DNA from: Tupaia tana
Lineage: Eukaryota; Chordata; Mammalia; Scandentia; Tupaiidae
Length of the DNA stretch: 64,000 nt
Assembly (NCBI GenBank): GCA_026018925.1
Contig: JAKSZU010000005.1
Location: 86,941,386 to 87,005,385, forward strand
Direction of reading: 5' to 3'
How positions within the stretch are numbered: position 1 is the stretch's first letter; each line of letters opens with the position of its first letter. Shown piece after piece: positions 10,923 through 21,261 of the stretch. The translations under genes and the position numbers were made by a program. A model generated the notes under the pieces. It was not told the origin of the DNA, made no database searches, and worked only from the letters and a program-made list of their open reading frames with translations.

Positions 10923-11044
10923 TGCTCACATATTTTCTTGTAAGAAGATTATTTCCTCAGTTTTTGCTGCCAAGATATATTACATTGATAATTTCATGTA
11001 TATATGAATGCTATCATGGTATATATGAGCAAATATGTTCAGAC

Positions 11045-11110
11045 ACACACGTGTGTGTGTGTGTGTGTATGAGTGTGTATATATATTTACCTACATATAT
11101 ATAATATATA
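11045..11110 (+). repeat. (GT)n/(TA)n tract
   Basis: A short GT run (about 11050-11069) followed by TA-rich sequence at 11076-11108. Confidence 0.75.
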
Positions 11111-11189
11111 ATTTTCTGAGAGGTAGAATTGCAAGATAAAGATCTTTCTATTTAGCGTTTTTAATTTTATTATTATTTTTTACTAGTCA

Positions 11190-11425
11190 ATAGGTGTGTA
11201 TACTCATCAGAGAGACACACAGAGAGAAGGATAAAGCACTCCCTATGGGATGTGGTCACACACCTCAATGCCTTCTCTTCCATTTCTCCATCCCATCAGG
11301 ATTATGGGCATGTGTAAAACCCATGCCAGGGGTGTTTTTCAAGCCACTAAAAACTGAATTTGAACTAGAATTGGCTATGTAGGATTGTGTTCCCTTATCA
11401 CCACTGCCTTAACCACTAGTTTATA
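11190..11425 (-). repeat. tRNA-derived SINE, older subfamily
   Basis: Antisense, with 'ccatttctccatcccatcagg' and 'gtgtttttcaagccac' in the body and head and a decayed head ending 'ccttaaccactagt'. No clean TSD was seen. Confidence 0.75.
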
Positions 11426-11614
11426 ATGATAGTCCATCAACTTTAACAAAGTCAAACTGTCTTCTAAATATATTTCCTCAAAATATACTCTAATACTGTA
11501 CAAAGAAATACCAACTTTCAGCTTTTTAAAAATATTTCATAATATGTAAGTACATTGTTCCTTTTGAAGATCTAGTACATGAGCAATTATCACTCAGTAA
11601 ATGTTTTAAAAATA

Positions 11615-11765
11615 CTAGTCATCTGTTGATGATAATGGCTATGGTATCTTCAACTGGACTGGTGTGACGTGTATTCATATTGGGGAAATTCACTTTATAA
11701 GATGTAGTGATATCTAGTGGTTGAATGTATAAAATAAATTTAAATTAAAAATTAAAAAATGTATT
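11615..11765 (+). mobile_element. L1 3' end (sense)
   Basis: The reverse complement of the 2758-3085 type: 'catctgttgatgataatgg', 'caactggactgg', 'gtattcatattgggg', 'attcactttataag', then 'ggttgaatgtataaa' and an A-rich tail. Only the last ~150 bp of the L1 is present. Confidence 0.75.
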
Positions 11766-11774
11766 AGTAATCAA

Positions 11775-11875
11775 ATTATATTTCTTCCTTTGAAAAGTGT
11801 CTGTTTATATATTATATTCACTTTTCTTTTGGATTACTTGTCTCACTAATTGTTTTGTAAGCTGTATGTATAATG
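11775..11875 (-). mobile_element. Possible old L1 ORF2 fragment
   Basis: 'ctttgaaaagtgtctgtttat' followed by 'cacttttcttttggattac' and 'gttttgtaag' resembles the antisense of the late ORF2 region of L1. Short and diverged. Confidence 0.35.
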
Positions 11876-11885
11876 TAAATATGTG

Positions 11886-12045
11886 ATCCTCCTGCTTCAG
11901 CCTACAGAGCTAGGACCGCAGGCACATGCCACATGTCTAGCTCTTTCAGATCAGGTCTAGGAATGTTGTCCACCTTGGCTGTGAGCTCAATCTCTCCTTC
12001 AGCCTCCCAAGTAGCTACAACTATAGGCACACTTATGTTATTTTC
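11886..12045 (-). repeat. 7SL-RNA-derived (Alu-like) SINE, decayed
   Basis: Antisense Alu/FLAM-like words occur twice: 'atcctcctgcttcagcc' with 'ggcacatgccac' (11886-11940), and 'cagcctcccaagtagcta' with 'actataggcacac' (12000-12033). The spacing suggests a dimer or two pieces. 7SL-derived SINEs are known only from Euarchontoglires, which limits the host lineage. Confidence 0.6.
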
Positions 12046-12059
12046 CAGAATAAATGGTT

Positions 12060-12600
12060 GGTGCCCCAAGGATCGTCTACAATAAGAAGCTGTTTTTAAC
12101 TCCGCTTTATGTAATTTTGGATTTTTATATATTCAAAGTGTTTTAATTAATTACAATTATTGTTCTTGTAGTTTAAAAATTGCTTCTCAAGGAAGTGAGA
12201 ACTCCATTGAATGGATTCCTGTGTTCTCTTGACAAATTCCTTGTGGTTTCATAGAAAAAAAAATCAGATCTACTTGTATATTTCTTGTGTCATACCTGGA
12301 TTTCACCACTTATACAAGGAGCCTTGGTTTCTTTTTGGGAAATCATTTAGAAACCAAAATTTTGGTCATAGGGGATGGGGAGGGCTCATTTACTAGTAAT
12401 TTATATGACTGATAAAGATGTTTAACAAGAAAAATTAATCCTATGTTCATATTGGTATTTCCAATTCAAAGGTAAGGTTTCAGTGTTTCCTCACGTGTAT
12501 AAGGCTCCCAGGTATATTATTTCAGTTGATACTACCTTGTTCTAATTCTCTAGAAAACAATTAGTGAGACAACAACCATGAAAGTCAGAAGTTAAAAATA
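12060..12600. other. Unassigned AT-rich sequence
   Basis: No recognised element or gene. A 61-codon frame at 12211-12396 has no family resemblance. Confidence 0.5.
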
Positions 12601-12609
12601 CATATTCTG

Positions 12610-12860
12610 AGGCCAGCAGATGGCATAGCAGTTACATTGCTGGACTACTACATGACTAATGGCAGTTTGAATCCTTGACCTGGTGGCTTGAAACTCACTC
12701 CAGACACATGTGTGTGTGTGCCCAAGATCCTGGGAGAAGAATGGAAGAGAGGGGATTATGGCATGGCCATCCCCCAGGTGGTGGGGGAGGGTTTCTCACT
12801 TTCCCTCTCAGTGTGTCTGTTTCTTTCTCTGATGGGTGCACGCATGATAAGCAAACACCC
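12610..12860 (+). repeat. tRNA-derived SINE, mid-age
   Basis: Head 'aggccagcagatggcatagc', a decayed box B (gtttgaatcc), then the body and CT tract. The A tail is mostly lost after 'gataagcaaacaccc'. A 'ccccaggtggtggggga' duplication-like stretch replaces the usual 'cccctgggggg'. Confidence 0.85.
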
Positions 12861-12869
12861 ATAAAAATT

Positions 12870-14008
12870 ACTCTTTAGTAATATAACCCAAATTATATTA
12901 TTTATAAATGCTTAATGTGTTCTTCAAACTTTTTAAGTTACTGGTCTTTATCGAGATAAATTTTTTACATGAAAGCCCAGTGTACAAATGAATGAAATCA
13001 GAATTACTCTGGTTGAGAGTTTTTATGTAAAATGTTGTTCCATAAAAGGTGCCAAGAGTGCATGCCACTCAGAGACTCATAGCACGAAAATCACTTTGAA
13101 GAGAAAAATAAGCCTTTGGTTTTAGAATGAGACTGAGGCCTAACTTGGCCATTTCACCTCCTTGTTCTGCCAATCAGGAGAAAAAATGCAATCAGTCAGG
13201 AGCATGACTTCCTTATATGTAAATTTAGCATTTCAGAAAAGGATTTTGTTATGAAAATATCAGTACAATAAAATTGTGGCATTGAAAGTACTTTATATGT
13301 TGTGATTTACATATAAATGCAAATTATAATTTTTAATATACTGACTTTTAATTTCTAGTAACTACATATTTTTCATTGTGCCTTTCCAATTCAGAATCCT
13401 TCCATCCTCCCTTCCAAAAACTCTTATGGGATTATCATAACTCCCAGTGTGCCAAAAATCTAAAATAGTAGTGAATAACTGGGGATTCTACATTTCAGCT
13501 GCAGACATAAATCATTATTTGTAAAAGAGGTTCACACTTGCAACTAAATCATTCATGTGAGTTGTGTAGTCAGATGCAATAGTGAGCCTATTGATATTTG
13601 AGGGTCTAGGATATTTCACACATTTGTATAAATTTGCATCATCTTTGCACTCTTGTGGATAAGAGAAAAAAAATACATATAATGAAAAATCTGATCCAGT
13701 AGTTAATTATGTCCTGAAACTTTGATTTAAATCTTTGATAGAGCATTTATTTTGTATGAGAAGATAGAATCCTTTGAGGATCATTTCACTTACAAGTTGA
13801 TTTTACAATACAGACATTGAAAAAAGACCTTTGAGAAAGATACCCATGTCAGTGTTGTTTTCATTGCATTATTGATATGGATTAGGTATTTAAATGTTTG
13901 ATTAGTAAATAGCTCTTCAAGAGACAATGTTATGATATTATTAGTCACAGTTGTATGTCCAATACCTTCCTTTCCAAATATGCACATTTTTTGAAATCAG
14001 GAAGGTGT
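12870..14008. other. Unassigned, possibly single-copy sequence
   Basis: No repeat, RNA or coding signature was recognised over 1.1 kb. AT-rich, with short A runs only. Confidence 0.5.
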
Positions 14009-14023
14009 GAGCAAATTTATCTT

Positions 14024-14316
14024 TCTTGTTTTGTTTGTTTGTTTGGTTTTTTTTTTTTTTTTTTTTTGGAGAGGTTTTTGCTATAGGGTGCATGCGCTCA
14101 CCAGAAAGACAGAGAGAGACAGAGAGACAGAAAGCAAGAAATCATCCCCTCCAGGATATGGCTATGCCGCAATCCCCTCTCCTCCATTCTCCTCTTGGGA
14201 TCTTGGGCACGAACGTATACACACTGGCATGAGTTTAAGCCACCGGGTCTGGGACTCGAACCATGGTCAACTACATGGGAGTACAGCAACATAGCCATTA
14301 CCCTAACTGCTGGTCA
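14024..14316 (-). repeat. tRNA-derived SINE with perfect TSD
   Basis: Antisense copy with a T22 tail complement, GACAGA tract and head. Box B on the minus strand reads GGTTCGAGTCC. The flanks 14009-14023 and 14317-14331 are identical 15-mers (gagcaaatttatctt). CpG sites are partly decayed. Confidence 0.95.
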
Positions 14317-14437
14317 GAGCAAATTTATCTTAATAAAAATTTAGGAAGATTATTCTGGATATTATATTATAAGAGGAGTTATAAACTGAAAAATTAACAA
14401 GTATAAAAGAGTCTAACTTCAAATATTATTTGGTATG

Positions 14438-14667
14438 GATACCAGCAGATAGTGTAATGGTTAAGTCACTGGACTCTCAGTAGTCCAACACAATTAGTTT
14501 CCTGGACCTGGTGACTTAAACTCACTTCAGGTGCATGTGCATGTGCCCTCAAAATCCTAAGAGGAGGGTGGAGAAGGGATTGCAGCATGGCCATCCCCAC
14601 TAGGGGTTAATTTTCTGCTTTCTGTCTCTCTGTCACATGCCCTATAGAAAAAATAATCTTTAAAAAA
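14438..14667 (+). repeat. tRNA-derived SINE with near-perfect TSD
   Basis: Mid-age sense copy with an internal gap in the CT tract ('ctctctgtcacatgcc', lacking the usual TCTGGCGAGCG). TSD 14425-14437 (attatttggtatg) against 14668-14680 (attacttggtatg). Confidence 0.9.
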
Positions 14668-14680
14668 ATTACTTGGTATG

Positions 14681-15540
14681 ACTGCACGTAAGTAAAAATA
14701 ATTGAAATTACTTTGGTTACTATTAATAACAATCTTCTAACAGTTAAAAGATACATTATTATTTCAATTATTCATTTCTCCAAAAAGACAGTGAGTGCAG
14801 AAACTTTAAGTACTGCAGTTGGACTATTGTAAATGTAAACACACTATTTTCAGTGAAGGTGATATCAAAGGTCGATTCTGACATTTGATATAGAAACACT
14901 TGGCTATAAATGAACCTTACTGAGGGTCTGGTATTATTTTCTCTGGTAACACATCTTAAAAGTTTTATGCCTTAACAAAATTCATTTTGATAGTAAGTTA
15001 TAATATACTCCTAAGATTAAAGCTATTATATTTGTACATATCTGTTTTCATAACATATTATTAGATCATTACAAATATTTTAAATGAAAATGAACAGGGC
15101 AAAAATATCAGCATAGAAATTGATGTAATATATCAAATAAATGCTTAGCCTAGAATCCTAACAGTTCATTTACTTTTAAAACAAAACAGAATTTTATTCT
15201 CATACTTGCTTTCAAATCTCAGAATTGGTCTAGCTTTGTTATTAAATTTGTTAAGGAGCTGTCTACCCTTGTAAACACTTGATATAAATTCATTTAACAA
15301 ATACAGCAGAGTATTTTTGGTAATAATATACCAAAAGCAAAAATAATGAAATGTAAAAAATCCGATGACTGTCTTCCTTTTGACAGTTTGATGCTAGACC
15401 AAGCATAAGAGAATAGTGAGTGATCACATGTGTATAAGAAAAAGCATGTGAACTGAAAGGAAAACTACCTGAAAAATGGGAGACTTCCACTTTAGCAGAT
15501 AAATAGTTTGTGACTGAAAGAAGGAGAATAAACTTGTTCG
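14681..15540. other. Unassigned AT-rich sequence
   Basis: No family recognised. Frames of 66 codons or fewer show no protein resemblance. Confidence 0.5.
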
Positions 15541-15935
15541 GTTGCTAAGGGCAACTCTAAATGCTACTTCTTCGAGCATGACTTTGTATTGGAAGATTCA
15601 TGTCTGTACTCGCTCCTATTTATCTATGTGCAAGTGATTAGGATGATGCTATTTTAAGCCAGGTGTTCACACGACTGTCAGCAATCGTGAGTCCTGGAAC
15701 AGACAGCATAAACGCATGAGCTTAACTTCCTTACCTTATGTGATGCCCAAGGCACAGAAGTGAAAGACAGCTGAGGCGAGGAGCATGAAGAAATGTGAGC
15801 CCCTTATCAAGAAGAACGTTGCCCTTGTCAAGCGTGGCTGACATTTGCTAGAACACAACAGGATGCACATCTGTTTTCGTCAAAAACACAACTGCTGTAC
15901 AATGGAAAATTACCTGAGATTAACTTGAAATATTT
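15541..15935. other. GC-richer unexplained block
   Basis: About 400 bp with visibly higher GC and several CpGs (cttcgagc, gcaatcgtg, aaacgcatg, gaggcgagg, aagcgtgg, ttcgtc) between AT-rich flanks. No repeat family, RNA or reading frame explains it. Candidates are an old LTR or a conserved non-coding element. Confidence 0.4.
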
Positions 15936-17350
15936 CTTGTTTTGTAGCTCATTGTCCAGTTACTTGATACAATGCTTGATACAAAATAAGGTAAAGATGT
16001 GAAAATGGAGCAGGAAAATTTATCATTAAAACAAAACAAAACAAAACAAAACAAAAACAACCTCCTCTCCCAAGGGTGCTCTATAAATTATTACAACTAT
16101 TATGACTAATAGCATTTTGGAATGTCTGGCTGGATCCTATGTCAAGTTATATTTATATTTTTTCTTAGGTAATCTTTCATAGGATGTAAACATTTATAAC
16201 AATAATTTTAAGTCCAAAGTGTTTGATGTTGCTGCTCTTGGGGAGGCTGTAATATATACCTGTGCTGAAAGATAACGGCAGATAACTACTAATTCCATTT
16301 TTCTAATGAACACTGATAAAAGAATGTCCCATTATTACTTTGGTATTGGGTATTTTTCTGTTTATATGGAAAGTTTTGCGGTTACACAATGGAATGGTAT
16401 ACTGTGCCTTCCATTCTATCACTAGATTATGACTTGATTTGAAAGCAGGGACTCCTTTCATTTTTATATCTCTAGCATGATGCCATGCTTGACAAAGGTA
16501 AGCATTAAGCAATGCCTTTAGACAAGATATTTTAATTTTTAGTGCCTCAGCTACATTAACTACAATATAGATGTCAACATTCACAAAATAACTTGACTCC
16601 TCACCCCATTCTCACCTAAAAAAGCAATTTATATTTTTTCATATAAAAATATCATAAGACTTCTGAATGGAAATTATCTAAAAAGAGAAGAAAGCCCAGA
16701 CATCGTCTGTATAAATAAACTTAACATCAAAGCTATCACTTTACTTTGCACCTGCAAGCAGATAAGTCACTAGTAGACTGCTGAGCACAGGTGTTATGTG
16801 TTCAACTCATCTGAGACCCCTACACAGAATAAACTGCTACATTTACTTTTCCATGAAGCCTCTGAGTCTATAAAGTTCTTGACAGAACAAACTTTTTTAC
16901 ATCTCTAATAGTAGTTAGGTCCAAAGTTGGTTCCATTGTTTGTGCCAACGAAATATAAAAAAATAGTCTGTGGTCTTACTTGGTACATCAAAATCGATCT
17001 GTCTGTTCTGAGTAAGCTGATGTAAGAAGAATATTATATAATAATGTCCTGTGTTTGATAATAAAAATGGATGACTATATCCATTCCCAGTGAGACATGA
17101 TGAATTGATTTTCTTTAACAAGCTCAGCAGGCATCTGCAAGCTTAGAGCAGTGGAACAAATATTTAGAGCAGAGGCTTGGAAGGGTAATTTTGAGTCATG
17201 GTTTCTCAGGATCCACACGCTGAGATTTTTATTCTATAGGTCTGCTTAGAGATCTGCTATTGAATGCCTGACAACTGTAGATCCCTCAAGTGTTTTTGAT
17301 ACAGTTAACCTACTGACTGAACTTTGTATTAAAAGTCAGGCTTACTGAAT
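15936..17350. other. Unassigned sequence with (AAAAC)n
   Basis: Mostly unassigned. It includes a short (AAAAC)n array at about 16029-16062. Frames of 93 codons or fewer on the minus strand show no recognised protein. Confidence 0.5.
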
Positions 17351-17351
17351 A

Positions 17352-17467
17352 TTATGGTTTAAATCATTGTTTATTTTCCAAGGTGTCACATTTTAGAACT
17401 TGGTCTTAATGGGCAATGATTGAATGTACTTCAAAAGTCCCTGTAATGGTTGTATTATTAAAGTGTG

Positions 17468-17504
<37 letters not shown>

Positions 17505-17790
17505 ATCCCCTTCTAGTGTCCCTGGTGGATACACTTTGGGTTTTATAAAGTCATTAGGGCAAGGCCTCAAAGATTGACTTCTAGCTGTACATAAAGAGAA
17601 GAAATGAGGCAGAGAGTGACTCAATGAATACACACCATGCTCTGAGCTCGAAGTTCAGCTTTTCAGCATTTTGTGATGTCTTTGGACTTTACAGGCACCA
17701 GAACTGTGAGTCCATAAACCCTTATTTATTTATAGTTCACCCAGTCTTAGGTATTTCTTCTAACAACACAATAACAAAATAAGATGCTGA
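17352..17790 (+). mobile_element. MaLR-type solitary LTR (MLT1/MST-like)
   Basis: It begins 'attatggtttaaat' and ends with 'ccagaactgtgagtccataaaccc', 'cccagtcttaggtatttctt' and 'caacacaataacaaaataag'. This is the conserved start and end of mammalian ERVL-MaLR LTRs in sense orientation. A pure A30 run sits inside at 17472-17501, which is not part of such LTRs. No internal retroviral region is attached. Confidence 0.8.
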
Positions 17791-17889
17791 GTCATTACAT
17801 ACAGCAGTAAAGATTCTCTCTTTAAGAGTGCAGTATTGAATTGCTTCACTATCAATATAATGAAAACATAGAACAATGTTATCACCCTC

Positions 17890-18015
17890 CTGCCCTTCTG
17901 CAGTCATCCTCTCTTCCTTTCCAAAATAACCTAATTAAATAATTATTTTCTGTTGATACAAATTTGCCTTTACTAGAATGACATGTAAAAGGAATCATGC
18001 ATAGTAAAGGTGATT
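17890..18015 (-). mobile_element. Possible L1M fragment
   Basis: 'ctgttgatacaaatttgcc' with 'gacatgtaaaaggaatcatgc' resembles an antisense old L1 segment. It is interrupted on its right by a SINE. Confidence 0.4.
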
Positions 18016-18019
18016 TTTA

Positions 18020-18200
18020 TTTTTAAAAAGAAATTTTTGCTATAGGGTATATGCATTGGTGAAAGAGATAGAGACAGAGAGACAGAAAGTGAGAAATCAC
18101 CCCCCCCCCCAGGGGGATGACCATGCCACAATCATATCTCCTCCATTTTCCTTTTGGGATTTTGGGCACTTGTGTGCACTTATGTGTGTGTGTGTAGGTG
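18020..18200 (-). repeat. tRNA-derived SINE, headless
   Basis: Antisense body with a C11 run (18099-18110), 'cacaatcatatctcctcc' and 'attttgggcac', ending in a TG-rich stretch (18183-18200) where the tRNA head should begin. The copy is 5' truncated or its head has been replaced by the TG array. Confidence 0.75.
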
Positions 18201-18472
18201 TATGTATTTGAATTTTGTATTTGCTCCATTCTTGTTATCATGTACCTACATATACACTGTGTATTTTTCTTTCCCATTGATGCTTTTTATATTTGTCATC
18301 AGACTAATGATAATTCTTATATGCTCATAAATGTCATCTACTTTTTTAGTAGGCCGTCATATTTTAATTGTAGTTCATCAAATTCCTCTCTCATAGTACC
18401 AAAATGTGGATTGTTAACTATTCCTGGTTGTGTTTACTACTTTCTCTCTTGAAAACCAGTAGTATATATTGC
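18201..18472. other. Unassigned AT-rich sequence
   Basis: No element recognised. It may continue the L1M piece seen left of the SINE. Confidence 0.4.
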
Positions 18473-18765
18473 TTTTTTTTTTTTTTTTTTTTTTTGCATG
18501 TCTTAGAAAGTTATACTGAGCCTGGCTTGCTTCACTCAGTAGTAAATCTTCCATATTCTTCCACTTTCTGTCAAAAGTCAGGGTTTTGTTGTTTTTTATG
18601 GCTGGATAGTATTCCATAGAGTCCTGTTGAAGATCTTTTGATCAACTGGACTGGAGAGAAATGTTCACATATTGAAATGTTCACGTTGTAAGATAAACAA
18701 TGTGACTGAATGTATATAAATAAATAAATTAATTAATTAAAAAAGGAAACAGAACTCAATAAAAC
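18473..18765 (+). mobile_element. 5'-inverted L1 insertion
   Basis: 18473-18620 reads as antisense L1 ('gcctggcttgcttcactcag', 'tggctggatagtattccat'). Without a gap, 18621-18765 reads as sense L1 3' end ('cttttgatcaactggactgg', 'gactgaatgtatataaata'). In an intact L1 the inverted part lies upstream of the sense part, so this is the classic twin-priming layout. A T23 run opens the inverted part. TSDs were not found. Confidence 0.75.
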
Positions 18766-18769
18766 CAAT

Positions 18770-19510
18770 CATTCATAGCTTCACAGCAAGAATAAAGAAT
18801 TCACATTTTAAAAAAAGAAAGTTATACCGAGTGCTGGACATTTGTTGGTGAAATTATACTAAAAACTGAGGTAAGGAATATTTATGAGCAGAAATATTTG
18901 ATTCTCTTCTGTAAATATGGGGTGCTCAATTTCTACTTTGCAGTTGAGTTAGGTTTCGGTTTAATGTTGCTTGAGTTACCCTAAGTGTGCCACAGCGGTC
19001 CAGTTTCTGCAGTGGTAGATTCCTGCTACCTTGTGTATAAAGTGAGATGTGCACCACCAGGGCATTTTTCTCAGTGATTTTCTATTCTTCAGTGTCAGCA
19101 AGTTGGTCAGTCTCTATTACAGATAAGTAGTCTTTCTCGGCAGATGTGCTTCTCCCCTATCTGCATACTAGTGCTGCTGCTTGCCACCTAATAGAAAGTT
19201 CATAGTGAGTATAAGCAGGACATTCTCATGTGATCTTCACTGGTGAGGTTTTCACAACATGCTTACACATCTACTATGAAAGTGAAATTTTACATTGCAT
19301 CAGCAGAAATTTGGTGTTCCAGTTTGTTTTCTGACTTTTTCTTAGTGATAACAGGTCACTGCTCTTCTTCCCCGCAAGAAGCAATGAGTTATGCATAGTA
19401 TCATAGATTGAGGGTTATACATGGTTTTCTCTCTATCCTTTAAGTGTTGCTAACTTTTGTCTGTGAATTCTGATATTATGGTTTATTGCCCAGCCCACAG
19501 AACAGATAGG
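18770..19510. other. Unassigned sequence
   Basis: No recognised repeat, RNA or coding region. 19300-19330 faintly resembles antisense L1, but too weakly to call. Confidence 0.45.
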
Positions 19511-19514
19511 TTTG

Positions 19515-19740
19515 TCTTTTTTTTTTTTCCATATGGGGCATGAGCTCACCAGAGACAGAGACAGAGGCAGTGAGAGGGAAAATGAGAAAACTCCCTCCAG
19601 GGAGGTGACGAAACTGCAATCCCTTCTCCTCCATTCTCCTCCTGGGTTTTTGGGCACCCATATATGAGTCTGGTGTGATTTTCAAGCTTCCATGTCTGAG
19701 ACTCTAACCATGGTCGACCATGTGGGAGGTTTTGCTTTAG
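19515..19740 (-). repeat. tRNA-derived SINE, mid-age
   Basis: Antisense with a short T12 run, 'gagaaaactccctccaggg', 'ctccattctcctcctggg', and a head with 'ccatggtcgaccatgtggga'. The last ~30 bp of the head is altered. Confidence 0.8.
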
Positions 19741-20076
19741 GCCCTAGCAGAGTGGCAAAAGTTTACCAGGGACTGAAAGTGGGAGGGTTGAGGGTGTGAG
19801 GATTTCTTTCATTCCCTGGGAAGCAGATGGTTTTTCCTTTTATGGGTGGAGAGCTCAGTAGTTTGTTCCCATGCTGAAGCAAAAACCAACTAATTTTATA
19901 CATACTCTTGTACATTACTGAGTGACACTTTCCCTGGTCTCCCGTCCTGAACTCGAACTTGATCATGTGCTTCTGATGGAGACCCACGTAATAAATGACA
20001 ATGGCTCAGGGCACTCTTGTGTTTGTGGCTACTGGGCATTCTAAACAATCTTACTAGCCCATACTTGGTTATGATG
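19741..20076. other. Unassigned sequence
   Basis: A GC-moderate stretch with no family match. No frame resembles a known protein. Confidence 0.45.
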
Positions 20077-20110
20077 TTTCGTTTCTTTTCTTTTCTTTTC
20101 TTTTCTTTTC

Positions 20111-20141
<31 letters not shown>

Positions 20142-20238
20142 CTTTTCTCTTCTCTTCTCTTCTCTTCTCTTCTCTTCTCTTCTTTTCTTTTCTTTTCTTT
20201 TCTTTTCTTTTTTCTTTTTTGTCTTTCTTTTTTTTTTT
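20077..20238 (+). repeat. (TTTTC)n/(TCTTC)n pentanucleotide array
   Basis: TTTTC units to about 20146, TTCTC units to about 20181, then TTTTC again and a T run. The array adjoins the T-rich end of an antisense SINE, so it most likely grew from that SINE's A tail. An apparent 119-codon Lys/Arg/Glu-rich frame on the minus strand is an artefact of the array. Confidence 0.95.
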
Positions 20239-20784
20239 AATGTTGGAGGGTACATGTTTGTGCCAGTGAGAAAGTGAGAGAAAGAGGGAGAGAATACCCC
20301 TCAGTGGGTCTGATTACACCACAATCCCCTTTCTTCCATTTCTCCATCCATCTAGACAAGATCCTAGGTACAAAACACACTTGTCCATCCTTTATTTTTA
20401 TTTTTATTTTTTTCTTTTTTTGGAGAGGTTTTTGCTATAGAGCATGTGCGCTTGCCAGAAAGACAGAGAGAGACAGAGAGAGAGAAAGCTAGAAATCACC
20501 CCCCCGGGGGAATGGCCACGCTGCAATCCCTTCTCCTCTATTCTCCTCTTGGGATCTTGGGCACACACGCACACACGCCTGGTGTGAGTTTAAGCCACTG
20601 GGTCTGGGACTCCAACCGCGGTCAACTACATGGGAGTCCAGTGACATACCCATTACGCTAACTGCTGGTCCCCCCATCCTTGTTTTTCAAGCCAACGGGA
20701 CCAGAGTTTAAATCGTAGTCAGCTGTGTGGGATCCAGGACTATCCACATTGTGCTTAACAGCTACCCTACAGGGTCAGCCCATT
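20239..20784 (-). repeat. Older tRNA-SINE split by a younger one
   Basis: The outer antisense copy (older subfamily, 'ccatttctccatccatc') occupies 20239-20392 and resumes at 20674-20784 with 'cttgtttttcaagcc' and its tRNA head ('ctgtgtgggatccagg', 'agggtcagcc'). The interruption is the copy at 20393-20673. The nesting shows that the older subfamily was resident before the younger one moved. Confidence 0.88.
20393..20673 (-). repeat. Young tRNA-derived SINE, nested
   Basis: Complete antisense copy with a TTTTTA-rich tail complement and box B GGTTGGAGTCC (one change from consensus). It is bracketed by the 8-mer ccatcctt at 20385-20392 and 20674-20681. Confidence 0.92.
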
Positions 20785-20989
20785 CATTAAGTTTCTATTT
20801 CATTTATTTAGTTTTCTTGTTCCCAACTTCTATAGCTGCTATTTCTTCCTCTCACACTCTTCCAAAAGCAGAGCATGCTTCTGTTTCTCCTAAAAGGGAT
20901 CTGTCAGTATTTGTATTATGGTTTTGTAGATGGTTTAAGTTTCTAATAAAAATATGGTGAGAAAGGTTAAAAATGAAATTGGAAATCAC

Positions 20990-21260
20990 AGACGCTCAGA
21001 CTTGGTGGTATAGTTCATAGTGTACTGAACTACCATGTTGGAAGTTGCATAACCAACAGGTGTTTCAGAGCCCTGGTCTGAACAGCCTGAAACATGCTGG
21101 GTACATATGGGCACATCCAAGATGCCAGCATGCAGGAAGGCTTGGGGAAGGGGGTCATAGCATGAGAAGATCCTGTCAAGTGTCCTGCTCTCTCTCTCAC
21201 ACCCCTTTTCCTAGTAGATCCATATGTACTCTTGTATCATTAATAAAATAAACTTAAAAA
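20990..21260 (+). repeat. Second tRNA-like SINE type
   Basis: A tRNA-like head ('ggtggtatagttcatagtg') with a body unlike the main SINE: 'gctgggtacatatgggcac', 'cctgtcaagtgtcctgctctctctctcacacc', ending 'ataaaataaac' and A-rich. It shares its layout with 40730-40945 and 46375-46610. The lack of young copies suggests an older family. Confidence 0.55.
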
Positions 21261-21261
21261 A

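Noticed and set aside
19896-20255. 119-codon Lys/Arg/Glu-rich frame
   Set aside because: It is the translation of a (TTTTC)n/(TCTTC)n array and has no independent coding evidence.
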